Positions 19,894 through 30,579 of a stretch of 64,000 nt of DNA are shown here, piece after piece; position 1 is the first letter of the stretch, and each line of letters opens with the position of its first letter. The stretch covers positions 49,012,697 through 49,076,696 of the forward strand of contig NC_133284.1 in NCBI RefSeq assembly GCF_005239225.2, in the 5' to 3' direction. The translations under genes and the position numbers were made by a program. This DNA comes from Populus alba. Lineage: Eukaryota > Streptophyta > Magnoliopsida > Malpighiales > Salicaceae. The notes under the pieces are model-generated. The model ran no database searches. It saw only the letters and a program-made list of their open reading frames with translations, and was not told the DNA's origin.

Positions 19894-21456
19894 TACTTTA
19901 ACTCCATCTTCATCTTTATTGACTCTGCATTCGGGAACTATTGGATTATTCACCGCATTGCACTCCATCATACCAAACCTCTTCAACACCTCTAGTGCAT
20001 ATTTCTTTTGACATATGTAAGTGCCACCTGAATTCTGTAATACTTCGATTCCCAAAAAATACCGCATCTTCCCCAAATCTGACATGTCAAACTCTCTCAT
20101 CATGGAACTTTTGAATTCGGACAACATATGTGCATCATCTCCAGTAAATATTAAATCATCAACGTAAACACTTACAATGATAATCTTTCCTTCCCTGCTT
20201 CTCTTGGTGAATAACGTTTGCTCACTTTCACACCTTAGAAAACCTTCATTGACGAAGTGAGTCTCGATTCGGCTGAACCAAGCTCTTAGAGCTTGTTTTA
20301 ATCCGTACAACGCTTTATGCAGCTTGTAAACTAGATGTTCGTTGCCCCTCTTTTCATACCCTTTTGGTTGGTCAACGTAAACATCTTCATGCAACTCCTC
20401 ATGAAGAAAAGTCGATTTGACATCCAACTGATAAATAGTCCAGTTTTTTTGAGCTGCTAGAGCAATAATCATCCTTACTGTATCCATTCTTGCCACTGGT
20501 GCAAAGACTTCTGTATAATCTATTCCATGTTGTTGTGAGTACCCTTTGGCAACTAGCCTTGCCTTGTATTTGTCAATATCCCCATGCTCGTTATATTTTG
20601 TTTTGTAGACCAATTTGACTCCAATTTTTTTGGCTCCCTCTAGCAACTCGTTAAGCGTCCAAGTATTGTTCTTCTCGATGGCATTAATTTCACTATCCAT
20701 AACAAGTCTCCAATGTTTAACTTTCACAGCATCTTTAAAATGAATGGGATTAGAGGACATAATTAATGCCATATTTGACTCATATTCAGATAAGCCTTTC
20801 CCTGTAACATAATCTTGCATCCACACCGGAGGACCCCTTTCTCTTCTTCCACTTGTCAACAGGCCACTCTCCCCGTTTTTCATCATTTGCGCCGTTGGAT
20901 TGTTGCCACCTGTCAGATGATCACTCTCCCTGTCTGGCAGCATTATCGCCGTTGGATTAACATCCATTTCGCCACCTGTCATCTCCATTTCTCCACCTGG
21001 TCGTGTCCGTGCCGTAGGATCAGCATGTTCACCTACTCTTTCATCTGGATAATTTGTGACAGATTCTCCTTGTTTCATCTCCAGCACCTCAAAATTCCTG
21101 TGAAAGATTTGAAGTTGAGCACGCCAAACCCTTGTATTTCCTTGGTATTTGATCTTCATGGAATCCCATAACTGCTTTGTTGTGTCCTTTTGAGTAATGG
21201 TCTTCAGAATGGATTTGTCGATGGACTGAAAAAGGTAATTTTTAACCTTTAAATCTTTCAACTTTGTCTCTTCCAATGTCTTTTTATGTGCATTATTCAA
21301 AATTTCCCCTGATGCAGGCTCGACATATCCTGTCTCAATAACACTCTAATACTCTTTGGAACACAAGAGATTCTCCATTAGCATGTTCCAATGCTCATAG
21401 TCTCCATCAAATTTTGGGATGCAAGGTGATGCAAAATTACTGGACTCTGCTGCCAT
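19894..21456 (-). pseudogene. Copia-2 gag fused directly to reverse transcriptase
   Basis: Gag starts at the Met whose complement is 21454-21456 (MAAESSNFASPCIPKFDGDY). A TAG at 21346-21348 stands where copia Gag has Trp (EY*SVIETGY). Downstream of that the frame is open for more than 460 codons. Gag passes through MKIKYQGNTRVWRAQLQ to about NFEVLEMKQGES, then a spacer of three degenerate 20-22 residue repeats (DPTARTRPG, NPTAIMLPD, NPTAQMMKN). RT follows with VYKTKYNEHGDIDKYKARLV and YVDDLIFTGDD. Zinc knuckle, protease and integrase are absent. The frame continues in 14731-15409 after Copia-3. Confidence 0.92.
20820..21050. repeat. Degenerate about 66-bp tandem repeat in the Copia-2 gag-RT joint
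   Basis: Three imperfect units contain GCCGTTGGAT (or GCCGTAGGAT) followed by CCACCTGTCA-type sequence. They sit exactly where protease and integrase are missing, and may be a remnant of the deletion event or a lineage-specific linker. The repeat keeps the frame open. Confidence 0.65.
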
Positions 21457-21621
21457 TTGTTGAATATTGACCCTCAAGAACTCACTTTGCCACTCTGTGT
21501 TTAAAATCACTCAAGAACTCACTCACTGAAGTCACTCAAGAACTCACTCACTTTGTGTTTGAAATCACTCAAAATATGTGTCCTCCCTTTTGTTTATATT
21601 TCTTCGTCACAAGCCAGTGCA

Positions 21622-21634
21622 TGCTCTGATACCA
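21622..21634 (-). other. Copia-2 primer binding site (tRNA-iMet)
   Basis: Minus-strand TGGTATCAGAGCA with a 2-nt spacer from the 5' LTR. Confidence 0.94.
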
Positions 21635-21636
21635 AT

Positions 21637-21883
21637 TGTTAAGAATAAGAACAAAAGTACACAATACTGAATTGAATGAATTGATTTTATTGAATGAAAG
21701 TGGCTAATAAATAGCCTTACAGGAATAACAAATAACTGGAAAGTAGCTCACGTTCATAGTAACGTGGCACATACAATAACGAAAAATAAGCAACTAAAAT
21801 CCTTAACTTATGCTTGACCATGAATGCCTTCCTGAAGACCAGGGACTTATGGACTTATTCAAATACTAAAATAAATCCCTTCA
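21637..21883 (-). repeat. Copia-2 5' LTR
   Basis: A 247-bp LTR followed by TSD GATCT at 21884-21888. Confidence 0.96.
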
Positions 21884-21888
21884 GATCT

Positions 21889-22371
21889 TTGGTTACGAAG
21901 ATGCTCTGATACATTTATTTATGAGACTGGGGCAAACTATCATGGCTGAAACCAGAAGCAACCACCACCCTGTAAGAAGTATGAAACCCAATGAAAGAAA
22001 GGCTAGAAAAAATAGAAATAAGAGAGCAGGGAACTGGCAAACGCAGCTGACCATGAAAATAAACAAGCTTGTGGGCTTATGGGGGGAAAGAAGGTAGATA
22101 AATCCTCTCTAACACATATCATATGATAGTTGATATGAAAAGTAGCAAGAAAGAAGCTCAGCACCCCCTTAACAAACCAAAAAACATGGAAAGCGATGAA
22201 AAATTGAAAGGATAGGAGCTTAAGCAACTCGATCATGGACAAATAAAATAGGAACAGTGTAAACTAAAAGGGAAAGGGAAATAGTATCGTCCTGCTTTTC
22301 TTGTTGAGAGTCAACACAACTGTTGGTTCCAAAAATATCATAAAACTATCAAATAAAATTATTTAAGTGTA
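21889..22371. other. Copy A DNA between Copia-2 and Copia-4A, no gene seen
   Basis: Collinear with copy B 33199-33678. A minus-strand open frame here and a partly overlapping one in B share an internal stretch but have unrelated ends after small indels, so a gene is unlikely. Confidence 0.6.
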
Positions 22372-22376
22372 TTTAG

Positions 22377-22565
22377 TGTTAAATAATATATTTATTTTTA
22401 TTTTATTTATTAAAAGTAGAATATTATTTTCAGTTTAATTTATATATAATCTTTTCGTATTTAGATTAACATAAGCACTTTAGAATAAATAGATTAATGA
22501 GAATTTCGATCTTCTTCTCTTTTATGTTCGTATTTCTTTTAAGGAATAAGTCTTAATTCCACACA
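22377..22565 (+). repeat. Copia-4A 5' LTR
   Basis: It begins TGTTAAATAATATATT and shares GAGCACTTTAGAATAAA-type and GATTAATNAGAATTT words with the right LTR. The inner end is ambiguous by a few bases. Confidence 0.85.
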
Positions 22566-22601
22566 CAGCTTTCGCGGATCCAAAATTTTTTTGAAGTGAT
22601 A

Positions 22602-25600
22602 TTTTGTCTTCCATTCCTGTTATGACTGCTGATGGCACTCTCATGCCCTTAGTAGGTGTTGGTTATGTTGTCACACCTCATTTATCTCCTTCCAATGTTT
22701 ATCTTATTCAAAACCTCAAATTGAATCTTGTTTCTTTTGACCATTTATGTGATTCTAATAATTATTTAGTCATTTTTTTCATTCCTTTTTACTGTGTACA
22801 GGATTTGCAGTCTAAGAAGTTGATTAAGACAGGCCATAGAAAGAATGAACTATGTATTTTGGATGAGTTAAAAGTGCTAATTGTCGTTGCTGCTGTTACT
22901 ACTGTTGATTTTTCTTCTTTTCGTTTGAGTCATTCATCTTCTAGTTTTTATTTATATCATTCTCATCTAGGTCATGTTTCGTCTTCTTGTTTGAGATTTT
23001 TGGCATCCATAGGAGCTTTAATTTAAAAACTTGTGATATTTCTAATTGTAATAGATGTAAACTAGTAAAATTTTTCGTTTTACCTTTTAATTGAAGTATT
23101 TCTGTTTCTTCTTCACCATTTGACTTGATTCATTCCGATGTATGGGGATCTTTTCATGTTGCCACAAAAGAAGGGTCTCAATGTTATGTTTTATTTATTG
23201 ATGATCATACTCGTTATTGTTGGGTTTATTTAATGAAAAATCATTCTAAATTCTTTGAGATATATGTAGCCTTTTAATCTCTTGTCAAAATTCAACATTC
23301 TGTTGTAATCAAATGCTTTAGGTGTGATTTGGGTGGAGAATACACCTCTAATAAATTTTATCAGTTGCTTGCCTTAAATGAAACCATCCATAAAATTTCA
23401 TGTATAGATACTCCTGAGCAAAATGAAGTTGCTGAAAGAAAACATAGGCACATTATCAAAACTACTTATTCTCTTTTGTTGTTTGCTTCTGTTCCTAGTA
23501 AGTTTTTGGGGAGAAGTTATCTTTACTGCTATAAGTTTGATTAATATAATTTCATCATCTCATAGTTCGGGTTTGTCTTCTTTTGAAAATTTATATGGGT
23601 ATGTTCCTTATTATTCCTCCTTGAGAGTTTTTTGTTGTACTTGTTCGTTCTTAGTCCTCATGTAGAACGCAGTAAATTGTCCTCTCGATCTGTTATTTGT
23701 GTCTTTCTGGGTTATGGTGAAGATAAAAAGGGGTATCGTTGTTTTGATTCAATAAATCAGAAACTTTATATGTCTTGTCTTTTGTCTTTCTTGAGCATTA
23801 TCGATACACGACGTTGGGTGACAGCTTCGCTTTTTGTTTATTTAACAAAAAGATTTTTTTTTATTTGGGGAAATAAAGAATTTTAAACTTTTTTCTTAAT
23901 TTTTTTGGATTTTTATGAATAATAATAGAAATAAAATAACATTCAAGAAAATCTTAGTGAATCAAAAATTGGGTTACAACAAGCATATACATTTCTTTCC
24001 TATTCCATCAACTACTCATACCTTGACTAGATTTGATAGTATTCGTATAGATCTATTTTCTGAGAATTCTGGTAGTTTATCATCTCAAGCTTCTAGTACC
24101 TCAGGTACTCCTTTCCATGTTCGATCAATTTGTACTCATTATTATGCAGGTACTGACACTTTACTCTCCAGCACACCTGAAGCTCTATTCTCATCTACAA
24201 CCCCCCAAGCTTCATCTGAGATTGTGGATTCGCCTCTATGCCAATCTATATGCATCCATAAGTCCATAAAACTACCAGACTTTGCTTATTTATGTTATTC
24301 TTCATCATTTAGTTTATTTTTAGCTTCTATTCATTGTCTTTCTAGGCCCTTTTCCTATAAAAAGACAATTCTTAATCCTTTTTTACAACAAACTATGGAT
24401 GAGGAACTTTCTGCTTTACATAAGATATATACTTGGGATGTGGTTCATCCTCTACCTCCTGGTAAGGGTATTGTTGGTTGTCGTTGGGTGGATAAAATCA
24501 AGACTAATTCTAATGGGTCTATTGAGCGATACAAAGTTAGGTTGGTTACAAAAGGATACTCTAAACAGTATGGTATGAATTATAAGGAGATATTTGCCCT
24601 TGTTGTAAAAATTGCTACTATTCATACTCTTATTATAGTAGCTTTGATTCATCAGTGGCATATCTCCGAACTTGATGTTAAAAATGCCTTCTTGAACTTT
24701 ATATGGTGCCCCCTCCTAGTGTTTCACATGACTCTAGATATGTTTGTAAGCTTAAGAAAGTATTATATGGTCTCAAACAAGCACCTCGTGCTTGGTTTGA
24801 GAAATTCTTTGTTGTGATCTTGTCTCTTGAATTTGTTTGTAATAGTCATGATTCTGCTCTTTTTATTAAGTGCATTGATGCAGGTTGTATCATTTTATCT
24901 TTATATATTGATGACATGAGTAATACTGGTGATGACATTGATGATATTTTAGTTTTGAAGATAGAGTTGGCTAGATAGTTTGAAATGAAGGATTTGAGTT
25001 ATCTTCGATATTTCCTGGGTATTGAGGTAGCTTCCTATCTAGAGGTTATCTTCTTTCTCAATCAAAATATGTTGCAAATATTCTTGAGCGAGCTAGATTT
25101 ACTAATAACAAGACTGTAGATACTCTTATTGAGGTTAACGCAAAGCATTCTTCTTCTTTAGATATACCTTTGACAGATCCTACTTTATACCGTACTATTT
25201 ATTGGGAACTTGATATATCTCACCATTACTCGTCTAGATATTGCATATGTTGTTCATGTTGTTAGTTAGTTTGTTTATTCTCTTACTACTGTTTATTGGA
25301 CATTTGTTCTTCATATTTTGTGATATCTTCGAGGTACAGTGTTTCAAAGTCTTTCACTTGCATCATTCTTGGAGCTGCGTGTATACTCTACTGTTGATTA
25401 TGGTAGTGATACCACAGATCGCAAGTTTGCTACAGGTTTCTGTATATTTCTAAGTGATTCTCTTATTTCTTGGAAGAGCAAGAAACAATCTATTGTTTCT
25501 TAATCTTCAACCAAAGCAGAATATCGTGCTATGGCATTTACTACCAAAGAGATTGTTTGGTTTACGTTGGTTACTTGCTATTATAAAAGTTTCTCTTTCT

Positions 25601-25852
25601 CATCCTACTACTATGTATTGTGACAACCAGAGTTCTATTTAGATTGCTCACAACTCGATTTTTCATAAACAAACTAAGCAAATTGAGATTGATTGTCATC
25701 TTACTCGTCATCATCTCAAGCATAACACCATTATTTTGCCTTTTGTTCATTCTTCCTTGTAGGTTGCAGATTTTTTTACCAAGTCACATTCCATCTCTCA
25801 TTTTTGTTTTCTAGTTGGCAAACTTCTGATACTTGAAGCTGCCGCATCGTGA
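22602..25852 (+). pseudogene. Copia-4A pol remnant (protease end to RNase H)
   Basis: Broken plus-strand frames in order: protease tail and linker (PVMTADGTLMPLVGVGYV, NVYLIQNLKLNLVS), integrase finger (YLYHSHLGHVSSS), core pieces (GGEYTSN, CIDTPEQNEVAERKHRHI), RT (GCRWVDKIKTNSNGSIERYK, LDVKNAFLN, YGLKQAPRAWFEKF, and YIDDMSNTGDD at about 24903-24935), and RNase H (DYGSDTTDRKFATGF, YCDNQSSI, ADFFTKSH). Stops and frameshifts interrupt every domain, so it cannot make protein. Confidence 0.92.
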
Positions 25853-25865
25853 GTCTGAGGAGAGA

Positions 25866-26054
25866 TGTTAAATAATATATATATATATTTTTTATTTATT
25901 AAGGGTAGAATAATATTTTTAGTTTAACCTATATATAATCTCTTTGTATTTTAGGTTAATTTGAGCACTTTAGAATAAATAGATTAATAAGAATTTCTAC
26001 CTTATTCTCTTTTACGTTGGTATTTCTTTTGTGTTAATCCGGATTAATTTAACA
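25866..26054 (+). repeat. Copia-4A 3' LTR
   Basis: A 189-bp LTR ending TTTAACA before TSD TTTAG. Confidence 0.9.
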
Positions 26055-26059
26055 TTTAG

Positions 26060-26323
26060 AATCTCATTATATAGATTTAAAATTATTTTAAAATTTATTA
26101 CATAATTTTGAATAATTTATTAAAAACTAAATTATCATAAATTATTTAATTATTCAATCTCTCATAATATAATAATTCGTACAAACTATAATAATAATCC
26201 ATATAAACTACACTGATGAATGTAATACATAATACAGAAGAACTGTTAGCAAATTGTCTAATCTTCTTGAACTGCCATTCCTAGAAAAGAGCAAACATAA
26301 TTTTGAATAATTTATTAAAAATT
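26060..26323. other. AT-rich copy A DNA with an internal direct repeat
   Basis: The words ATAATTTTGAATAATTTATT and AGAACTGTTAGCAAA recur about 200 bp apart, and this is also true in copy B. The local repeat is therefore older than the segmental duplication. No gene is present. Confidence 0.6.
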
Positions 26324-26371
26324 AAATTACTATAAATTATTTAATTATTCAATCAACAACAATAATTCATA
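26324..26371 (+). repeat. 48-bp direct repeat flanking the GC-rich element (left)
   Basis: Identical over 48 bp to 27428-27475. Copy B has this sequence once (35456-35503). Confidence 0.9.
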
Positions 26372-26377
26372 TCATAG

Positions 26378-27427
26378 TTATTAAACCCGGACCGGCCCGA
26401 CGGGTTGACCCGGTGGCTGGACCGATTCGGGTTTATCAAAAGACCAGCCTATGCAATGACCCGGTCAAACCCAGTCGACCCGACAGGTTGACCTATGACC
26501 CGGACAAGACCCGGGTGATTCTCCATGACAGATTTGAGATCTTATCTCTGTCTGGATCTTTCTTGCCGCCTCCAACCCCTCCAGGCACGACGAGCCTCAC
26601 AATCTTCTTTATTGGGTGACAAGGCCAAGAGATTTGAGATCTAACTTCAAAAGACTTGAGAAAGGCTTCTCAAAGGACCACAAAAGCACTCAACCCTTTG
26701 TGAAGGCATATATATGAGACCGCAGAGACATAGCCTGGAGCTCACTGTTCCTGCATCCAAGCCCAGAACTGAGTAAGAAAGTGATTGAAGAAAGAAAAGG
26801 CAAGCAATATCATGGTCAACCCGGAACAGCAAATCCAACTACAAAAAATGGATTACGCGTTGGCAAGAAAAAGAAGCAGGGGTTGCGAATAGTGAAGTAT
26901 GGAGGATAAAGATGAAAAATGAATCAAGAATAATAGAAGCATAAATAAACATGAAGTACAATAACGCAAGCATTCGAGAAAGCAAGCTTCCTTTGGATGA
27001 GGATGACCAATTGCTGATGAGAGGCTGCCTTTGGATGAGGATGAGCAATTGCTGATGCAGAGTGGTGGAGGGGGTGGAGACGTGGAGGTGGCGCTGGTGG
27101 TGGGATTGGGGTTGGGAATAATGGTATTTTTAATTAAATGGGAGCGGATTCTAGAGCTGCTTTTTTTATATATTTTTTAAATGTGGGTATTATTTTATAT
27201 TTATTTATATATATTTTTAGTTGGTTAAATTTTTTAAAAATTTATTATATAAATATTAGAAAAATATTTTATTTACAATTTACATAGCCCTATATTCATA
27301 TTATGAAATATTAAAATTTAAAATTTATTTTTTAAAAATTTTACGGGTTAACCCGAGTTGACCGGGTTGACCCATAAAACCCGGGACCTAACTCCTTGAC
27401 CGGGTCAATACCCGGGCCGGGTTTTAA
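26378..27427. mobile_element. GC-rich element with about 58-bp imperfect inverted ends
   Basis: It is absent from copy B. The left end reads TTAAACCCGGACCGGCCC... and the reverse complement of the right end reads TTAAAACCCGGCCCGGGT.... Both then contain GACCCGGT and, about 16 bp later, CGGGTTTAT or CGGGTTTTAT. The interior of about 0.9 kb has no supported gene. It looks like a non-autonomous inverted-repeat DNA transposon, but the flanking duplication is 48 bp, far longer than DNA-transposon target duplications, so the class is uncertain. Confidence 0.7.
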
Positions 27428-27475
27428 AAATTACTATAAATTATTTAATTATTCAATCAACAACAATAATTCATA
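27428..27475 (+). repeat. 48-bp direct repeat flanking the GC-rich element (right)
   Basis: Perfect copy of 26324-26371. Confidence 0.9.
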
Positions 27476-29040
27476 CAAACTAACATAAACCAACAGAAGA
27501 TGAATGTGATTCATAATACAGAAGAACTGTTAGCAAACTGTCTAATCTAACTGCCATTCCTAGAAAAACATTGCGAGAATTCCAAAATTAAGAGTCAGCC
27601 TCCCGTAGCCTGAAAAGGCAATCATGAACACATGTTCTGGACAGTGCTTTAAATGCACAACCAAAACAGCCAGACAACTAAAAAGGCCATAGAAATATAC
27701 CAAACACATCACTAAGAAAGGGGGAAAAAGGCACAAGGGGTAAAGAAGAGAAGCCAGAGCATGCAAGCAACAGAGAAGAAAGAGAAAAGGGAGAAACAAT
27801 GACCAGAGAAGATGCAGACTCAAGCTCCATCACTGTTTGAATCTATATTATTTAATATTTCAATAGTATTTTTTTAAAAAAAAAATTATTTTTTTTAATT
27901 TAAATTAATATTTTTAAAAAACTTTTAGATCATTTTAATATGTTGATATTAAAAATAATTTTTTTAAAATAAAAAAAATATTTTTAATGCATTTCTAAAT
28001 AAAAAATATTTTAAAAAATAATCAGACCAACGCTTCTAAACAAGCTCATCTAATGTTATTCTATAGTGTTTTCACTATTAGATTTAGTTTTTTTTTTTTT
28101 TTAATTTAATAAAAAGGAAGAGCAGCAATATGTATTTTCTTTCCAATGTAGCCATGGCACTGGCAGGACCGTATTCCAAGTTGTGCACTCGTGCTGACCT
28201 CTTTCTGCATTGACCTAGAAAGTAAGACCAGCAATATGTGTTTTCTTACAACAATATTTATTTTCATTTTATAACACTAAAACCTGTTGGTTTTATGAAA
28301 TGTAATTTTTTAGAAATTATTTTTTTTATATTTTTTTTATTTATTTGTTATTTAAAAAATTAGTTAATAAAAAATACTTTTTAGTCAAAGAAAACTTTGG
28401 TTTGGTTTCTAAAAAAGTCTTTTTTTTTTGTGGAAAACACTTTTCATAAGTTATGAAAAATTTAGAAATATCATATTATTTGCTAATTATATCAAAATTT
28501 GGTCCTTAAACTTTTGATTGTTAAATATTTTATTTAATTTTTTTTTCAATTTTATCCCTTAGAATTTAATTTAATTTTATTTTTATATTAACTTTGCTCC
28601 TTATTTTTGTGATTGTTATTCTCTTATTATATTTTTAATTAAAATATTTTATCTATCAAATTTGGTCCTATTTTTTTTATTGTTACTTATTTTATTTGAA
28701 ATAATTTATGAAATTATAATTAATATTATTTTAATTTCATCATCTTTTAATTTTTTTTATCTGTTAGATTTGATCTTTGTTATTTTGAATGTCATTTATT
28801 TTATTTGAGATAATTTATGAAATTATATTATTATTTTTTTCAATTTCATTCTCATTCAAATTTTTAATTTCTAAAATTTATTTCTTATTATTTTAATAAA
28901 CTTGAAAAAAATAAAACATTAATAAGTTATTTTCCAATTTATTTTTCAACTTATTTTCCATGACACTACTAAACATAAAAAATAATTCACCTCTCAAATA
29001 TCTACTTAAAAAAAAATAATAATAATTTCTAGCTAACAGT
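27476..29040. other. AT-rich copy A DNA, no gene seen
   Basis: It is collinear with copy B 35504-37060. Between about 28600 and 28870 a loose repeat of roughly 110 bp occurs twice, built on TTTGGTCC or TTTGATC, ATTTTATTTGA and ATAATTTATGAAATTA. Long T and A runs suggest a decayed AT-rich mobile element. The minus-strand 87-codon frame at 27560-27823 is Leu/Phe-rich with no family signal. Confidence 0.55.
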
Positions 29041-29074
29041 ATCTATATGAATTGTCGTCCTATCAATGCATGTC

Positions 29075-29990
29075 ATTAACAAAGTTAGCATTGTTTTAAA
29101 ATATGAGTCAAACCATCCAAAAAAGTTCTCCAAGTGGTCAGTACTGTAGCTCTTACCCTTAGTATTGGTTCTTGTGAATCATAGATCATCTTCTTTGTAT
29201 ATAATACGATGAATGGTGCCGGCCGATTGTCCAAATCATCGGCATATGGAAGCCATTTAAAATTGTCAGGCACTTTCAGGACTGATCTGGTTAGTGGCAG
29301 ACTGATTTTAGAATTCAGTTTGTGCCACCTAGCAGCCCTCGGGTCACCATGTTTAAGTAGATTAGGACACTAGTGAGGTCCCAGAAGTGGGAACCTCTCA
29401 AAAGCCCATAGCTGAACTATTTGCAGGGGACCTGCAACGGTAATAGAACCCGAAGCAGCAGCCTGTTCTTTCAACGATCTTAAGTTCTTATAAAGACTTG
29501 CGAGCACAGCAGGAGCTAGTGCAATCTTGGTCCCTTCAGACAAAATGGATGGCAACTGCAAAATGATGCTTTTGAATGGTATGTTCAGGAAGAGAAGGCA
29601 AGACAAAACTTGACAACCGTAGTGCAAAAACCCTATATGATCGTACTCACACTGTTCATAAAATGCTTGAGCTAAGACCCATGGCGGGCTTTCTTCAACT
29701 TGCTCCGACACATTTCCTTTCGATGTTTCCTCATCTCTTCTTCAATTTTCACCGAATCCCCCGCAAGAGGCTTTGTCACCGGCTCACGAAGAACAGGAAG
29801 CCCAACAAGACTCACGATATCTTCAAGAGTAATGGTTGCCTCTCCCCATGGGAAAACAAGAGTATTGGTTTCAGGACACCAGTATTCCAAGAGCCCAAAT
29901 ATTACATGCTCGTGACAACGAAGCTCATATCTATAACTTATCATTGCATCACATATACGTACCACTTTGGTTCCAAATATGGAACCGTGA
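29075..29990 (-). pseudogene. Plant mobile domain (MAIN/MAIL-like) pseudogene, copy A
   Basis: Minus-strand frames give a plant mobile domain, also called the aminotransferase-like PMD of MAIN/MAIL proteins and of some transposons. HEHVIFGLLEYWCPETNTLV, then FPWGEATITLEDIVSLVGLP and LREPVTKP, lie in the frame from 29965. A TAG replaces Trp after KKARHGS near 29672. The next part, EGTKIALAPAVLASLYKNLR and WAFERFPLLGP, is in another frame (29370-29711), and DNFKWLPYADDLDNR ends it (29085-29273). At least one nonsense codon and one frameshift break it. It may be a host gene relic or a transposon-captured copy. Confidence 0.85.
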
Positions 29991-30000
29991 TTTTTGGGTG

Positions 30001-30300
30001 ATTTTTGGCTAGACCAACGGTGGAGTCAGAAAATTTTTCTATCTTGAGCTATTAAATAAATATATAATTTTTAATTATTAATTTATATACATGAATTTTT
30101 AAAATTAGTAGTAAAGTTTTAATTTAAATACACTACCTAAAATATTAAAAAAATAAATTTAAAAATTACATAAATTGAAATGAAAGTAAAAATAAATTTA
30201 CTATTGAAGTTACATCCTTTGATAATTTGTGGAATATAATTTATTTATAATCGAATCTAAATCGATATTATAACAACTCTGTAACCGAGATAAAATAACA
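30001..30300. other. AT-rich DNA between copy A and Copia-5, nothing recognised
   Basis: No coding frame or repeat family was recognised. The 5' edge of the Copia-5 LTR lies somewhere near its right end. Confidence 0.5.
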
Positions 30301-30317
30301 ATCTCATGTCAAATGAA

Positions 30318-30428
30318 AAACAAAGTATTATAGAATAGAAAATTAATATAGGATGTTGTAATCATTATAGTTACTCATGTATCTATCAGAATAGGAAAAT
30401 AATATAGGATGTTGTAATCATTACAGTT
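30318..30428 (+). repeat. Two-copy tandem repeat (about 57 bp) in the Copia-5 leader
   Basis: AATATAGGATGTTGTAATCA is followed by TTATAGTTACT or TTACAGTTACT in two adjacent copies. Probably an LTR regulatory duplication. Confidence 0.75.
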
Positions 30429-30579
30429 ACTGTAGCGTTCTGCTGCTTTTATATAAATAGGAAGGTTGACTAAGGCACAACTTAACACATTCCATTATTC
30501 TCAACTTAGTATCAGAGCCACAAAATCCTAAAATAAATTAAACCTACTTTTCTCACAGCCTTCCAGCCTCCCTTCTTCA

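Larger units (their letters stand above)
14453..21883 (-). mobile_element. Copia-2: copia element lacking protease/integrase, hosts Copia-3
   Basis: Two 247-bp LTRs (14453-14699, 21637-21883; TG...CA) flank it, with TSD GATCT at 14448-14452 and 21884-21888. Copy B keeps the single GATCT empty site at 33194-33198. LTRs differ at 7 of 247 positions, 6 of them transitions. The PBS is TGGTATCAGAGCA at 21622-21634 (2-nt spacer) and the PPT is at 14700-14710. After removal of Copia-3 and one TCATC, the element is about 2.95 kb and encodes gag joined directly to RT and RNase H. It is non-autonomous. Confidence 0.97.
22377..26054 (+). mobile_element. Copia-4A: old copia element, gag end deleted
   Basis: The left LTR (22377 to about 22565) and right LTR (25866-26054) are flanked by TSD TTTAG at 22372-22376 and 26055-26059. 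The same insertion with the same TSD is in copy B (33684-35191), so it predates the duplication. The 5' leader and gag are deleted here, and the sequence jumps from the left-LTR side at about 22602 into the end of protease. Protease end, integrase, RT and RNase H remain with many stops. A PPT-like GTCTGAGGAGAGA precedes the right LTR. Confidence 0.93.
12889..29694 (+). repeat. Segmental duplication, copy A (TE-expanded)
   Basis: Copy A matches copy B (31799-37704) in the same order and orientation, starting at a shared CCTTTCACCGCGCA. Corresponding blocks are 12889-13003/31799-31917, 13379-13940/31918-32490, 13944-14452/32694-33198, 21884-22600/33194-33945, 25240-26371/34390-35503 and 27428-29694/35456-37704. 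The length difference comes mainly from Copia-2 with Copia-3 (7.4 kb), the GC-rich element (1.1 kb) and different deletions within Copia-4. Confidence 0.92.

Noticed and set aside
22003..22242. Minus-strand frame of 79 codons with relative at 33227-33469
   Set aside because: The two copies share an internal stretch but diverge into unrelated reading frames at both ends through small indels, so coding is not conserved.
29576..30001. 141-codon plus-strand frame
   Set aside because: It is antisense to the plant-mobile-domain pseudogene, which has recognisable family motifs on the minus strand.
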